From Lucifugimonas sp038150225 (lineage in GTDB: Bacteria; Chloroflexota; Dehalococcoidia; Lucifugimonadales; Lucifugimonadaceae): a DNA stretch of 64,000 nt. The notes beneath the pieces were generated by a model. The model saw nothing but the letters and a program-made list of their open reading frames with translations, made no database searches and was not told where the DNA came from. Both the position numbers and the translations under genes were made by a program. Positions 16,127 to 24,694 of this stretch are shown here, one piece after another (the first letter of the stretch is position 1; every line of letters begins with the position of its first letter). The DNA is taken from positions 6,125-70,124 of the forward strand of contig JAYQWG010000004.1 in the NCBI GenBank assembly GCA_038150225.1, given 5' to 3'.

Positions 16127-16882
16127 CTATTTCTCTCCGCTGTCGTCAGACTTCTTTGCTGTGGTCTTCTTGGCAGCAGGCTTTTTAGCCGCCGGCTTCT
16201 TTGCGGCTGCTTTCTTAGCTGGTGCCTTTTTTGCTGTGGCTTTCTTAGCAGCTTGCTTCTTGGCTGCAGGCTTCTCTTGGGTTGCTACTGGAGCCTCTGC
16301 TGCTGGTGCTTCCTCGGCCTTAGCTTCTGCCTTCGCCTTGGGTGCAGCTTTCTTTGCAGGGCTCTTCTTGGCAGCTGGCTTCTTCACCTCTGCCTTTGCA
16401 GATTCTGCTTCTGCTTTGGCAGCAGCTGCTGCCTCACGTGCCTCTCGTCGCTCTGAACCCAGAACCTGGGCAGAGTGAGGGTGCTCAGCACCGGCGTAAA
16501 CCTTCAGTCGCTTGAGCATCTGTCGACCGAGCTTGCTCTTTGGGAGCATTCCCTTGACTGCCAACTCAATAACACGCTCAGGGTGCCTGTCGTGCATTAC
16601 CTCGTAGGAAATCTCCTTGAGGTTGCCCGGGTACTGGCTGTGTCGCTTGTAAATCTTCTTTTCTGCCTTCAGACCAGTGACTTTGATCTGCTCGGCGTTG
16701 ATGACTACTACAAAGTCACCCGACATCATGTGAGGCACGTAGTTTGGCTTGTGCTTACCCATGAGAAGGGTCGCTATTTGAGTAGCGAGTCGACCAAGAA
16801 CCTGACCGCTGGCGTCAACGACTTGCCAGTCGTTCACCAGGTCATTAGCGCTTGGGTTGTATTGCTTTAGCTTGGTAACCAT
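16127..16882 (-). CDS. rplM: 50S ribosomal protein L13 with a long Lys/Ala/Pro-rich C-terminal tail
   Basis: The first 145 or so residues are a normal L13 (WQVVDASGQVLGRLAT, GDFVVVINA, GMLPKSKLGRQMLKRLKVY). About 105 further residues form a low-complexity tail: first an Ala/Glu/Lys stretch, then many AAKK and PAAKK repeats resembling histone H1 C-termini. Bacterial L13 normally ends near residue 145. A similar tail sits at the N-terminus of L5 in this cluster. The frame is intact through the tail and S9 starts immediately after, so the extension is real. Confidence 0.95.
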   Translation of the reverse strand: MVTKLKQYNPSANDLVNDWQVVDASGQVLGRLATQIATLLMGKHKPNYVPHMMSGDFVVVINAEQIKVTGLKAEKKIYKRHSQYPGNLKEISYEVMHDRHPERVIELAVKGMLPKSKLGRQMLKRLKVYAGAEHPHSAQVLGSERREAREAAAAAKAEAESAKAEVKKPAAKKSPAKKAAPKAKAEAKAEEAPAAEAPVATQEKPAAKKQAAKKATAKKAPAKKAAAKKPAAKKPAAKKTTAKKSDDSGEK

Positions 16883-16906
16883 TTTTATTCCGTGAATTGC
16901 GACTCT

Positions 16907-17716
16907 CTAGTTTACGCCTAGATTGGTCGTATCAGCAGTGGCGAAAGCAGGTAATCCACATTCACCAGATCCGTTGTAAGAGATCTTTTCGAGGTTAAGT
17001 CCGCGAGCGGGCATAACGTGTGCGGCCTCTCCTCTTGAGCCACCAGTCACCAGGTGTTCCATCCTGTCGACATCAGCGTCACCAACGCCAACGCTGTACA
17101 ACACACCGGCAGTTCGTCTGATCTGCTGATGGAGAAACGCGTTAGCGGTGATCTCGAATCGAACAACATCGCCATCTCTTTCGACCGAAGCCGACTCAAC
17201 CACTCGCCGTGTGGAAGCATCGGCAGGTGCGCTGGGGCCAGCGAACGCTTTGAAATCGTGCGACCCGATAAGGGTGGCCGCAGCAGCGTTCATCCGGTCG
17301 GCCTGCAATGACTTACGAACGTGTGTGACCGTTCGGCGTTCGATTGCAGGTGCAGACGGAGCATCGTTGAACGAGTAGAAGTAGGTTCGGGCAGACGCGT
17401 CACCACGAGGATCGAATCCATCGGGTCCATCCTGGACGAGTTGTGCGCAGCGGATGCGTACATCTTTGTCCATGTAGTGGTTCAACGCTTTCCTTACCTG
17501 GTCAGGCTCCATGTCTTTATCGACATCGAACCTTGCAACCTGTCCCCTGGCGTGCACCCCCGAATCGGTTCGGCTTGCCAGGTACAGTCTTATGTCTTTC
17601 TCAAAAATTCGGTGCAAAGCGTTTTCTATTTCGCCCTGCACCGTTCGTGCGTTGGGTTGCAGTTGAGAACCGTGGAACTCAGTCCCGTCATACTCAATAA
17701 CGAGCCCAACGCGCAT
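16907..17716 (-). CDS. truA: tRNA pseudouridine(38-40) synthase
   Basis: Converts U38-U40 in the anticodon arm of tRNAs to pseudouridine. The 269 residues include the catalytic-Asp motif ASRTDSGVHARGQVARFD (Asp near residue 53), RTYFYSFND, and the C-terminal half with SHDFKAFAGPS and FLHQQIRRTAGVLYSVG. It lies 12 bases after rplQ, between it and rplM, a common position in Gram-positive-type clusters. Confidence 0.97.
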   Translation of the reverse strand: MRVGLVIEYDGTEFHGSQLQPNARTVQGEIENALHRIFEKDIRLYLASRTDSGVHARGQVARFDVDKDMEPDQVRKALNHYMDKDVRIRCAQLVQDGPDGFDPRGDASARTYFYSFNDAPSAPAIERRTVTHVRKSLQADRMNAAAATLIGSHDFKAFAGPSAPADASTRRVVESASVERDGDVVRFEITANAFLHQQIRRTAGVLYSVGVGDADVDRMEHLVTGGSRGEAAHVMPARGLNLEKISYNGSGECGLPAFATADTTNLGVN

Positions 17717-17728
17717 TATTCGGTTTGC

Positions 17729-18085
17729 TTAGTCGTCGAGCAGTTCGATGACAGCCATTTCAGCCGCGTCACCTGCTCGAACACCGAGTCGGGTGATGCG
17801 GGTGTAACCGCCCTGTCGGTCCTTGAACCGAGGAGCGATGTCATCGAAAACAGTTCGAACAACTGCTTTGTCTGTAATGAACGCAGCAGCCTGACGACGG
17901 TCGTGGAGAGTTCCATTCTTGCCGAGGGTAACCATCTTCTCTGCGAGAGGTCGGATTTCCTTGGCTTTAGCGATGGTCGTCTTGATCTGACCGTGCTTCA
18001 GGAGATCAGTAACCATGATCCTGTACATCGCCTTCCGTGGACCGGAAGCGCGACCGAACTGGCGTCCTGAAAGCTTATGCCTCAC
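17729..18085 (-). CDS. rplQ: 50S ribosomal protein L17
   Basis: 118 residues starting VRHKLSGRQFGRASGPRKAM, the family consensus. The frame is open back to 18262 but that part lies inside rpoA. The GTG at 18083-18085 overlaps the rpoA end by 11 bases and has GGAGAAG upstream, so the start is firm. L17 lines the exit-tunnel side of the 50S subunit and ends here with AVIELLDD. Confidence 0.97.
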   Translation of the reverse strand: MRHKLSGRQFGRASGPRKAMYRIMVTDLLKHGQIKTTIAKAKEIRPLAEKMVTLGKNGTLHDRRQAAAFITDKAVVRTVFDDIAPRFKDRQGGYTRITRLGVRAGDAAEMAVIELLDD

Positions 18086-19121
18086 TAGTTTCTTCTCCTG
18101 AATCCTCAGACTCGGCGGCTTCTTCACCTTCAGAGTCAGCGGACTTGTCTTCAGGCAGCATGTCTCGCTCGGCAAGCTTGTCGTAAAGCTCGTCGAGTGA
18201 CTTCTGACCGAAGTTTCGAATCTTAAGAAGCTCGCTCTTAGGCATCGAGAGCACTTCACCAACTCGATTGATTCCTGCTCGCTTCAAGCAGTTCAATGTT
18301 CGAGCGGAAAGAGCGAGAGTTTCTACCAAAGTGTTGTAAACGTCGGCACTTACGCCAATACCGTCTGCAGGGCTGACTTCTTCTTCAGGCTTCTTGTCCA
18401 ATCGTGTGAAGTGGAAGAAGCTGTCCATCAGCTGGCTGCCGGCTGCCTGCATCGCCTCCATAGGAGTGATTGTGCGGTCGGTCCAAACTTCGAGTACGAG
18501 TCGCTCGAGGTCTGAGCGCTGACCAACACGGGTAGGCTCGACGTGGAAGTTCGCCTTGCGAACTGGAGTGTAGATTGCATCTACTGGAAGCACACCAATA
18601 GGCATACCGTCGTCGTGGCTTGCAGGAGTGAAACCTACGCCCTGTTCGACGTTGAACTCAACAGACAGACGTGCGTCCGGGCTGTCGAGAGTTGCCAGGT
18701 GGTGTTCCGGGTTTACGATCTCGAAGTCGGCCGTTGCCATGATGTCACCGGCTCGAACTTCACCTTCACCGTCGACCTCAAGTCGAAGTCGACCTGGGCG
18801 GTCGGCGAGAGAGCGCAGTCGAATACCCTTCACGTTTAGCAGGAACTCAACAACCTCTTCCCGCATGTTCGGGATGGTTGAGTACTCGTGTAGCGCACCA
18901 TCGATCTTTACCCAGGTAACTGCAGTACCTGAGAGTGAGTTCAGAAGCGCACGACGCAACGGGTTCCCAAGGGTGACCCCCCAGCCGCGTTCAAGCGGCT
19001 CGGCAACAAAGCGACCGTAGGCCTCTTCGTTCTCAACGATAGTGATCGAGAGATCTGGAATTTCTGGAGTTGTTGGCGGCAGTTCTTCCTGAGGAGTAAT
19101 GCCGTACATTCGTTCAAGCAT
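18075..19121 (-). CDS. rpoA: DNA-directed RNA polymerase subunit alpha
   Basis: 348 residues. The N-terminal assembly domain (GWGVTLGNPLRRALLNSL, about 45-65) and the C-terminal DNA-binding domain (SARTLNCLKRAGINRVGEVL, then IRNFGQKSLDEL) are complete. A final 30-residue acidic tail, rich in Glu, Ser and Asp, extends beyond the usual end at about residue 320. Placed between rpsD and rplQ as in most bacteria. Confidence 0.98.
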   Translation of the reverse strand: MLERMYGITPQEELPPTTPEIPDLSITIVENEEAYGRFVAEPLERGWGVTLGNPLRRALLNSLSGTAVTWVKIDGALHEYSTIPNMREEVVEFLLNVKGIRLRSLADRPGRLRLEVDGEGEVRAGDIMATADFEIVNPEHHLATLDSPDARLSVEFNVEQGVGFTPASHDDGMPIGVLPVDAIYTPVRKANFHVEPTRVGQRSDLERLVLEVWTDRTITPMEAMQAAGSQLMDSFFHFTRLDKKPEEEVSPADGIGVSADVYNTLVETLALSARTLNCLKRAGINRVGEVLSMPKSELLKIRNFGQKSLDELYDKLAERDMLPEDKSADSEGEEAAESEDSGEETSEA

Positions 19122-19130
19122 CGCCGCGTC

Positions 19131-19757
19131 TTACCTCCTGGAGTAGTACTCCACGATCTGTCGAGTGTCGATCGAAATCTCTACATCGCTAGTTCGAGGA
19201 GCGGAAACGACTTCGCCAACTGCGTTGTCGGGATCGACTTTCAACCAGCTCGGAATTACCGAGTTGGAACCCATTCCGTTCGTAACAATTTCGAACAGTC
19301 CGGTTTTCTTCGATGTGTCCTTCCAGCTGACGCGGTCTCCCGGTCGAACCTGGTAGGAAGGAATGTTTACCTTTTTGCCGTTAACTCGGACGTGACCATG
19401 GCTGACGATTTGTCGAGCCTGTGGCCGTGAGTCAGCGAATCCCAGTCGGTATACAACGTTGTCAAGTCGGCTCTCGAGAAGCTGGAGCAGGCGGTCACCT
19501 GTAACACCTTCAAGGCGAGTGGCCTTCTTGTAGTAGTTGTGGAACTGTCGTTCGAGAACACCGTAAATAGCGCGAGCTTTCTGCTTTTCACGGAGCTGGG
19601 TTCCGTAGTCAGATATTCGTCGTCGGTGCTGCTGAGTCGACTTGTCACCTGGAGCGCTCTTTCGTCGCTCCCAGGCGCACTTGCCAGCTGGCTTCGAGCA
19701 CAATTTCATGCCGAAGCGGCGGCAGTTTTTACATTTAGGTCCGGTGTACCTTGCCAT
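19131..19757 (-). CDS. rpsD: 30S ribosomal protein S4 (zinc-binding form)
   Basis: 208 residues. The N-terminus keeps four cysteines in the pattern CKNCRRFGMKLC then GKC, the zinc-binding arrangement of the Thermus/Bacillus type. The S4 RNA-binding domain follows (RLDNVVYRLGFADSRPQARQ, HVRVNGKKVN). A 95-bp space separates it from rpsK, longer than most gaps here, and could hold an autoregulatory leader, though none is clear. Confidence 0.97.
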   Translation of the reverse strand: MARYTGPKCKNCRRFGMKLCSKPAGKCAWERRKSAPGDKSTQQHRRRISDYGTQLREKQKARAIYGVLERQFHNYYKKATRLEGVTGDRLLQLLESRLDNVVYRLGFADSRPQARQIVSHGHVRVNGKKVNIPSYQVRPGDRVSWKDTSKKTGLFEIVTNGMGSNSVIPSWLKVDPDNAVGEVVSAPRTSDVEISIDTRQIVEYYSRR

Positions 19758-19852
19758 GTGTTTCCTGAATTACTCGTAGTTTGTTTCGTAGTTATGCGTG
19801 TTCGTCTGGACGGGTTCTTTTCGGCAAGGCAGAGCCCGCCGTTCGACAAAAA

Positions 19853-20236
19853 CTAAACTCGGCGCTTCTTTGGTGGTCGGCACCCGTTGTGCGGTGTAGG
19901 CGTGACGTCTCGGATCGAGACAACACGGATACCCGCACCCTGGATAGCTCGGATAGCTGCTTCACGACCGGATCCTGGTCCCTTGACCATCACGTTGACG
20001 GTCTTCAGGCCATGTTCGATCGCTGCTCGAGCTGCCGTCTCACCTGCGCGCTGCGCAGCAAATGCGGTGGATTTTCTTGAGCCGCGGAAACCCATTGCAC
20101 CTGCGCTGCTTTGCGAGACCACGTTGCCCTGTGGGTCGGTCAACGTGACAAGCGTGTTGTTGAAAGTAGCGTTGATGAAAGCCTTCCCCTGTGGGACAAA
20201 CTTTTTCTCTCGCCTTCTTGATCGCTGCCTTGGCAT
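19853..20236 (-). CDS. rpsK: 30S ribosomal protein S11
   Basis: 127 residues with the family core FINATFNNTLVTLTDPQGNV, GFRGSRKSTAFAAQ and the basic end TPTPHNGCRPPKKRRV. A basic N-terminal stretch (RQRSRRREKKF) precedes it. S11 forms the platform of the 30S subunit. An 81-bp space lies upstream after rpsM. Confidence 0.98.
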   Translation of the reverse strand: MPRQRSRRREKKFVPQGKAFINATFNNTLVTLTDPQGNVVSQSSAGAMGFRGSRKSTAFAAQRAGETAARAAIEHGLKTVNVMVKGPGSGREAAIRAIQGAGIRVVSIRDVTPTPHNGCRPPKKRRV

Positions 20237-20317
20237 GTTTCTTTCTTTGGTCCTCTATCTAACGCAATACGTCAATAGTGGTGAAATCAAATAACTGTTC
20301 GGCCAATCGTCTAGTGA

Positions 20318-20701
20318 CTAGTGACCTGCAACCTTCTTCTTACCGGCCACTGTCTGACGTCGGCCGCGCTTAGTGCGGGCGTTCGTCTTGGTTCGCTGAC
20401 CACGAACTGGCAATCCACGGCGGTGTCGCAGTCCACGAACCGACTGGATGTCACCGAGTCGTCGGATGTTCAGCTGAGTCTCACGTCGAAGGTCACCTTC
20501 GATGAGCAGACCCGTTCGCTCAACTGCGCTTCGGACTCGAGCCATCTCTTCTTCACTAAGATCCCGTACACGGGTGGTCTCCTGCGCACCTACGTCAGAA
20601 ACGATTTTCTTCGAGGTTGTGCGACCAATTCCGTAAATGGAAGTGAGAGCGATTTCGAGTCGCTGGTTGTCTGGAATATTTACACCGGCAATGATTGCCA
20701 T
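20318..20701 (-). CDS. rpsM: 30S ribosomal protein S13
   Basis: 127 residues: IAGVNIPDNQRLEIALTSIY at the start, the helix-two-turn-helix region with YGIGRTTSKKIV, and the C-terminal basic tail RGLPVRGQRTKTNARTKRG that touches tRNA. Normal length and position between rpmJ and rpsK. Confidence 0.98.
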   Translation of the reverse strand: MAIIAGVNIPDNQRLEIALTSIYGIGRTTSKKIVSDVGAQETTRVRDLSEEEMARVRSAVERTGLLIEGDLRRETQLNIRRLGDIQSVRGLRHRRGLPVRGQRTKTNARTKRGRRQTVAGKKKVAGH

Positions 20702-20725
20702 AGGTTCGAATCTCCTGTCGACCGA

Positions 20726-20842
20726 CTAGCCCTGTCGCGCCTTGAGTCGCGGGTTCTGCTTGTTGATTACGTAAACGCGACCCTTACGGCGAACAATCTT
20801 GCTGCCCGGGTGCTTTGCCTTTACTGATGCTTTGACTTTCAT
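20726..20842 (-). CDS. rpmJ: 50S ribosomal protein L36, cysteine-free form
   Basis: A 38-residue gene: MKVKASVKAKHPGSKIVRRK, then GRVYVINKQNPRLKARQG. It matches L36 along its length, but the four zinc ligands (three Cys and one His in the common form) are replaced; no Cys remains and the single His is in a different context. It therefore belongs to the zinc-independent type. It lies between infA and rpsM, the standard place. Confidence 0.96.
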   Translation of the reverse strand: MKVKASVKAKHPGSKIVRRKGRVYVINKQNPRLKARQG

Positions 20843-20866
20843 GGTTTAGCCTGTGCTGTGCTTTCG

Positions 20867-21085
20867 CTATTTGAACCGGTAGGTGATTCGGCCTCGTGTC
20901 AGGTCGTAGGCAGAGAGTTCCACCAGTACCTTGTCACCAGGCAGTATTCGGATGAAGTTCTTTCGGATCTTTCCAGATGCGTGTGCCAGAACTTCGTGAC
21001 CGTTCGGAAGTTCAATCTTGAAGAACGCGTTCGGAAGAGCCTCGTTTACGAGACCCTCTACTTCGATTGCTTCCTTTTTTGCCAA
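20867..21085 (-). CDS. infA: Translation initiation factor IF-1
   Basis: 72 residues of OB fold beginning AKKEAIEVEGLVNEALPNAF, with VLAHASGKIRKNFIRILPGD and ending LTRGRITYRFK. The start that fits the family is a TTG at 21083-21085; no ATG is available nearby and the ribosome site is weak. IF-1 blocks the A site during initiation. Confidence 0.97.
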   Translation of the reverse strand: MAKKEAIEVEGLVNEALPNAFFKIELPNGHEVLAHASGKIRKNFIRILPGDKVLVELSAYDLTRGRITYRFK

Positions 21086-21114
21086 ATTACTTTCAGTCCG
21101 TTTCCGTGCTGTGC

Positions 21115-21912
21115 CTATTCGACTGTCAGAACTTCCGGACCGTCCTCCGTGATCGCAACAGTGTGCTCAAAGTGGCAAGAAAGCTTGCCGTCTTCTGTGA
21201 CGACAGTCCAGCCATCGTCGAGCATGCGAGTTTTCCAGGTCCCTACGTTCACCATTGGCTCAATTGCCAGAACCAGACCGGGCTGCATCTCCATCCCATG
21301 ACCTGCAGGTCCGAAGTTCGGCACTTGAGGTGGTTCGTGGAGACTGGTCCCGATTCCGTGCCCTACATACTCACGTACGAGTTCGTAAGACTCAGATAGA
21401 ACGTAGTTTTCTATTGCGTTGGAAATGTCGCCAATCCTGTTTCCAGGAATTGCTGCTTCGATCCCCTTGTTCAATGATTCACGGGTGACGTTGATAAGTC
21501 CTTCTTTCTCTTTCGAGGAAGCACCGGCTACTTGCGTAACCGCATGGTCACTGTTGTAACCATCAACAACTGCACCACAGTCCAAGGTGACTACATCGCC
21601 CGCCTGGACAACCCGGTCACCTGGAATTCCATGAACAATCTCTTCGTTTATTGATATACACGCTGTGGCGGGAAATCCGTACAGTCCCAGGAAGCCTGGC
21701 TTGGCTCCTTCGGACTCGATTGAGCGACGAGCAATATCGTCTAACTCTCGTGTAGTTATTCCCGGTTCCAACGCGGCGAAAGCTCTCTTAACGGCAAACG
21801 CGACAATTCGCCCAGCTTCGCGCATAATTTCCAGCTCACGTGCCGACTTTAGTGACACACCTTGAGCAGGCTTTCCGCTTACCGCGAGTTTGGACGTCAA
21901 TTTGTCGTTCAA
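21115..21912 (-). CDS. map: Methionine aminopeptidase, type I
   Basis: Removes the initiator Met from new proteins. The 265 residues carry the five metal ligands in TLDCGAVVDGYNSDHAVT (two Asp), GHGIG (His), AIEPM (Glu) and HFEHTVAI (Glu). The annotated start is a TTG at 21912 with GGAG about ten bases upstream; an internal start nearer the conserved VSLKSARELEIMREAG (about residue 20) is also possible. Confidence 0.96.
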   Translation of the reverse strand: MNDKLTSKLAVSGKPAQGVSLKSARELEIMREAGRIVAFAVKRAFAALEPGITTRELDDIARRSIESEGAKPGFLGLYGFPATACISINEEIVHGIPGDRVVQAGDVVTLDCGAVVDGYNSDHAVTQVAGASSKEKEGLINVTRESLNKGIEAAIPGNRIGDISNAIENYVLSESYELVREYVGHGIGTSLHEPPQVPNFGPAGHGMEMQPGLVLAIEPMVNVGTWKTRMLDDGWTVVTEDGKLSCHFEHTVAITEDGPEVLTVE

Positions 21913-21960
21913 AGAACGATCACTCCTAAGTATAGCCCAAATACGGGCTGACTTCGATGA

Positions 21961-22599
21961 TTAGTTATTTCCGATTACGCCAGTTAGCTTCTCGAAAACT
22001 TCGTCGGGAGTACCAGTTGCGGCGATTTCATCGACCTCACCGCGCTCCCTGTAGTAGTCGACTACCGGAGCAGTTAGCTCCTCGTAGACTTTAAATCGGT
22101 TCTTGATCGCTTCTGGCTGGTCGTCGGCTCGAACAACAACTTTGCCACCGCATTTGTCACACGCACCTTCCTTGGAAGGAGGGTCCGACTGCAGGTTGTA
22201 TGGAGTCTGGCAGCTTTCGCAGACTGCTCGGCTGGACAGACGAGTCACAAGCTCATCCACATCGACAGTCATGTACACGACTTTGTCTACAGGACTGCCC
22301 GCTTTTTCGAGTGCGGCGTCGAGAGCCTGAGCCTGCACTACAGTTCGAGGGAATCCATCGAGCAGTACTCCAGCAGGATCGTTGATCTGCTGCTGGATCA
22401 TGCCAATGATTGTCTCGTCAGGAACAAGGTCACCCTTGTCCATAAAACTCTTGGCCATCAGACCAAGTTCGGAACCGGCAGCAATCTCAGATCGGAGCAT
22501 GTCACCGGTCGAAAGATGTTTCATACCGGTCGACTCGGATAGTCGGCGTGCCTGTGTACCTTTGCCCGCGCCTGGCGGTCCCAGCAAAATGATGCGCAT
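21961..22599 (-). CDS. adk: Adenylate kinase (zinc-lid form)
   Basis: Interconverts AMP, ADP and ATP. The 212 residues show the P-loop GPPGAGKGTQ at the N-terminus, LLDGFPRTVVQAQ, and a long LID carrying CESCQTPYN and CDKCGGK, the four-Cys zinc site of Gram-positive-type enzymes. It lies 17 bases after secY, as in many Gram-positive and Chloroflexota clusters. Confidence 0.98.
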   Translation of the reverse strand: MRIILLGPPGAGKGTQARRLSESTGMKHLSTGDMLRSEIAAGSELGLMAKSFMDKGDLVPDETIIGMIQQQINDPAGVLLDGFPRTVVQAQALDAALEKAGSPVDKVVYMTVDVDELVTRLSSRAVCESCQTPYNLQSDPPSKEGACDKCGGKVVVRADDQPEAIKNRFKVYEELTAPVVDYYRERGEVDEIAATGTPDEVFEKLTGVIGNN

Positions 22600-22616
22600 T
22601 ACCTACCTCAGGTCCT

Positions 22617-23978
22617 CTAGCGGACAAAACCTTCGTAGTTACGCATCAGGAGCTGTGATTCGAGCTGACGCATCGTGTCGAGTGCAACACCAACCATGAT
22701 CAGCAAGCTTGTGCTCTGCAAGATCGTAGTCGTATTAGGCAGGTTAGTAACCAGCTGCGCGAGGTAAGGAATGATTGCGATGAATCCAAGGAACAGCGCA
22801 CCACCCCAGGTGATTCGCAATACCACTCGCATGAGGTACACCTTGGTCGGCGGTCCAGGTCGAATACCGGGAACGAAACCACCTTGCTTCTGAAGGTTCT
22901 CTGAAAGGTTCTGCTGGTTGTGAACGACTAGCGTGTAGAAGAACGTAAAGATAACTACAAGCAGGAACACTGCGATCCAGTAGATCGTGCTGGTAGGACC
23001 AAACGAGTTCTGGAAGAAGTCAGCAATGTTGGAGATGAATCCGCCCGAACCGTCATTGAAATAGCTGGCGATAACTGACGGCAGAATCAAGATCGAGAAA
23101 GCAAAGATCAGCGGGATCATTCCGGCGGCGTTAACACGCAACGGGATATGGGTTGCTCCCGACTGACGATACATCTGACCGCCACGGAAGACGCTTCGAC
23201 CGTACTGAACCGGAATTCGTCGCTGTGCCTCAGCAAAATAAACGATCAGGTAAACGATGATGATCGCAATGGCGATCAGCATTCCGACCTGGAACATCTG
23301 GTCTCGCAGCAGCCAGAGTTGACCAGCTACTTGCGGCAGGGTCGACACGATACCGGCGAAGATGATCATCGAGATACCGTTACCGATACCTTTCTCAGTC
23401 ACCAATTCACCCATCCAGACGAGAAGCATGGTTCCCGCAGTCATAGCAGTGAGAATGGCGACCGTGTTTAACGTGTCTTCGCCGAAGCCAATACCCGAAA
23501 TTGCTGCTCCACCGGTTCCGATAAATCCAGCGGCGAACAGGTTCAGCTGTCCGTAACCCTGTAGGAATGCAAGTGGAACAGTCAGGTAGTGGGTGTATCG
23601 GTTGATTGCCTGACGTCCAGCATCACCTTCTTGCGAAAGTGCCCTCAACTGAGGGATCAGCGGTGTCAGGATTTGCAAAATAATCGACGCGGTGATGTAC
23701 GGGTATACACCGAGTGCAGCGATCGAAAGGTTTCGCAGTGCTCCACCCGAGAACAGGTCGAGGAAACCTAGAAGCGGGTTTGCGTCGAATGCGGCTGCCA
23801 GGGCCTCACGATCAACACCAGGAACTGGGACGTGTGCGAAAAACCTGAAAATGACAAGAATCCCCAGTGTGAAGAGGATTCTGAATCGAAGGTCAGGGGT
23901 TCGCCACGCATCCGCCGCAGCCCTGAAAAGTGCGGGAACGGCAGATTGCTGCTGGGACGTATTGGCCTGCTGGGTCAT
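22617..23978 (-). CDS. secY: Protein translocase subunit SecY
   Basis: The membrane channel of the Sec pathway. 453 residues with ten predicted membrane segments, the plug-region signature FDANPLLGFLDLFSGGALRN, ASIILQILTPLIPQL, the cytosolic loop YGRSVFRGGQMYRQ and the C-terminal GVALDTMRQLESQLLMRNYEGF. A gap of three bases follows rplO. Length is usual. Confidence 0.98.
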   Translation of the reverse strand: MTQQANTSQQQSAVPALFRAAADAWRTPDLRFRILFTLGILVIFRFFAHVPVPGVDREALAAAFDANPLLGFLDLFSGGALRNLSIAALGVYPYITASIILQILTPLIPQLRALSQEGDAGRQAINRYTHYLTVPLAFLQGYGQLNLFAAGFIGTGGAAISGIGFGEDTLNTVAILTAMTAGTMLLVWMGELVTEKGIGNGISMIIFAGIVSTLPQVAGQLWLLRDQMFQVGMLIAIAIIIVYLIVYFAEAQRRIPVQYGRSVFRGGQMYRQSGATHIPLRVNAAGMIPLIFAFSILILPSVIASYFNDGSGGFISNIADFFQNSFGPTSTIYWIAVFLLVVIFTFFYTLVVHNQQNLSENLQKQGGFVPGIRPGPPTKVYLMRVVLRITWGGALFLGFIAIIPYLAQLVTNLPNTTTILQSTSLLIMVGVALDTMRQLESQLLMRNYEGFVR

Positions 23979-23981
23979 AGG

Positions 23982-24449
23982 TTACTCGGCTGCCTCATCG
24001 GTAGCTGCACCGAGTACGGTGGCAGATCCGCCAGCGGCCTCAATCTTCTCTTTTGCCGACTTGCTGAATGCATGAGCTGTGACGTTGAGTTTCTTCGAGA
24101 ACTCGCCGTCACCGAGAATTTTTACCCGGTCGCTCTTCTTGCTGATCAGACCAGCTTCAAACAGCTTTTCTGGATCGATGTTCGAACCAGCTCGGAAGCC
24201 CTCAAGGCTACCCAGGTTTACCGGTGTCGATTCAACTCGGAAGATGTTGTTGAACCCGCGCATGTGAGGCAGGCGCTTGATGAGCGGGAGCTGTCCACCT
24301 TCAAAAAGGAATGGAACACTTCCTCGCTGCTTCTGTCCTTTTAGACCTCGGCCGGAGTATGTACCTGTGCCGGACGCGTTACCGCGACCGATGCGCTTTC
24401 GGTTCTTTTTGGAGTTCTTTGCAGGTTTTAGCTGGTGAAGTCCAGGCAT
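23982..24449 (-). CDS. rplO: 50S ribosomal protein L15
   Basis: 155 residues. The start GLHQLKPAKNSKKNRKRIGR and the Gly-rich GRGLKGQKQRG segment are the RNA-binding N-terminal arm; GGQLPLIKRLPHMRGF and VTAHAFSKSAKEKIEAAGG mark the globular part. A short Ala/Glu tail ends it. A 41-bp gap separates it from rpmD. Confidence 0.97.
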   Translation of the reverse strand: MPGLHQLKPAKNSKKNRKRIGRGNASGTGTYSGRGLKGQKQRGSVPFLFEGGQLPLIKRLPHMRGFNNIFRVESTPVNLGSLEGFRAGSNIDPEKLFEAGLISKKSDRVKILGDGEFSKKLNVTAHAFSKSAKEKIEAAGGSATVLGAATDEAAE

Positions 24450-24490
24450 GATTTCGTTCTTTACCCATCGAAGCCGTTAGGCTCGATTAG

Positions 24491-24673
24491 CTATTTCGTT
24501 TCCTCAACACTGATGAGGTGAACGACCTTTTTGATCATTCCACGGATTGCAGGAGTGTCTTCCTGCTCAACCTCGTGGCGAATTTTCCTGAGTCCGAGTG
24601 CTTTCAGAGTAGCCCTTTGTACAGGCTTAGTTCCAATAGCGCTTCTTGTTTGAGTTATGCGAAGTTTTGCCAT
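24491..24673 (-). CDS. rpmD: 50S ribosomal protein L30
   Basis: A 60-residue short bacterial L30: AKLRITQTRSAIGTKPVQRA, then LGLRKIRHEVEQEDTPAIRG and MIKKVVHLISVEE. Position between rpsE and rplO is standard. Confidence 0.97.
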   Translation of the reverse strand: MAKLRITQTRSAIGTKPVQRATLKALGLRKIRHEVEQEDTPAIRGMIKKVVHLISVEETK

Positions 24674-24694
24674 GACTAACGATTCCTACGAAGA

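Noticed and set aside
16161..16478. 105-residue Ala/Phe-rich open frame on the plus strand
   Set aside because: It is the antisense of the AAKK repeats in the L13 tail; its composition follows from that repeat and it has no independent support.
17321..18070. 249-residue plus-strand open frame across truA and rplQ
   Set aside because: It spans two firmly identified minus-strand genes and resembles no known protein.
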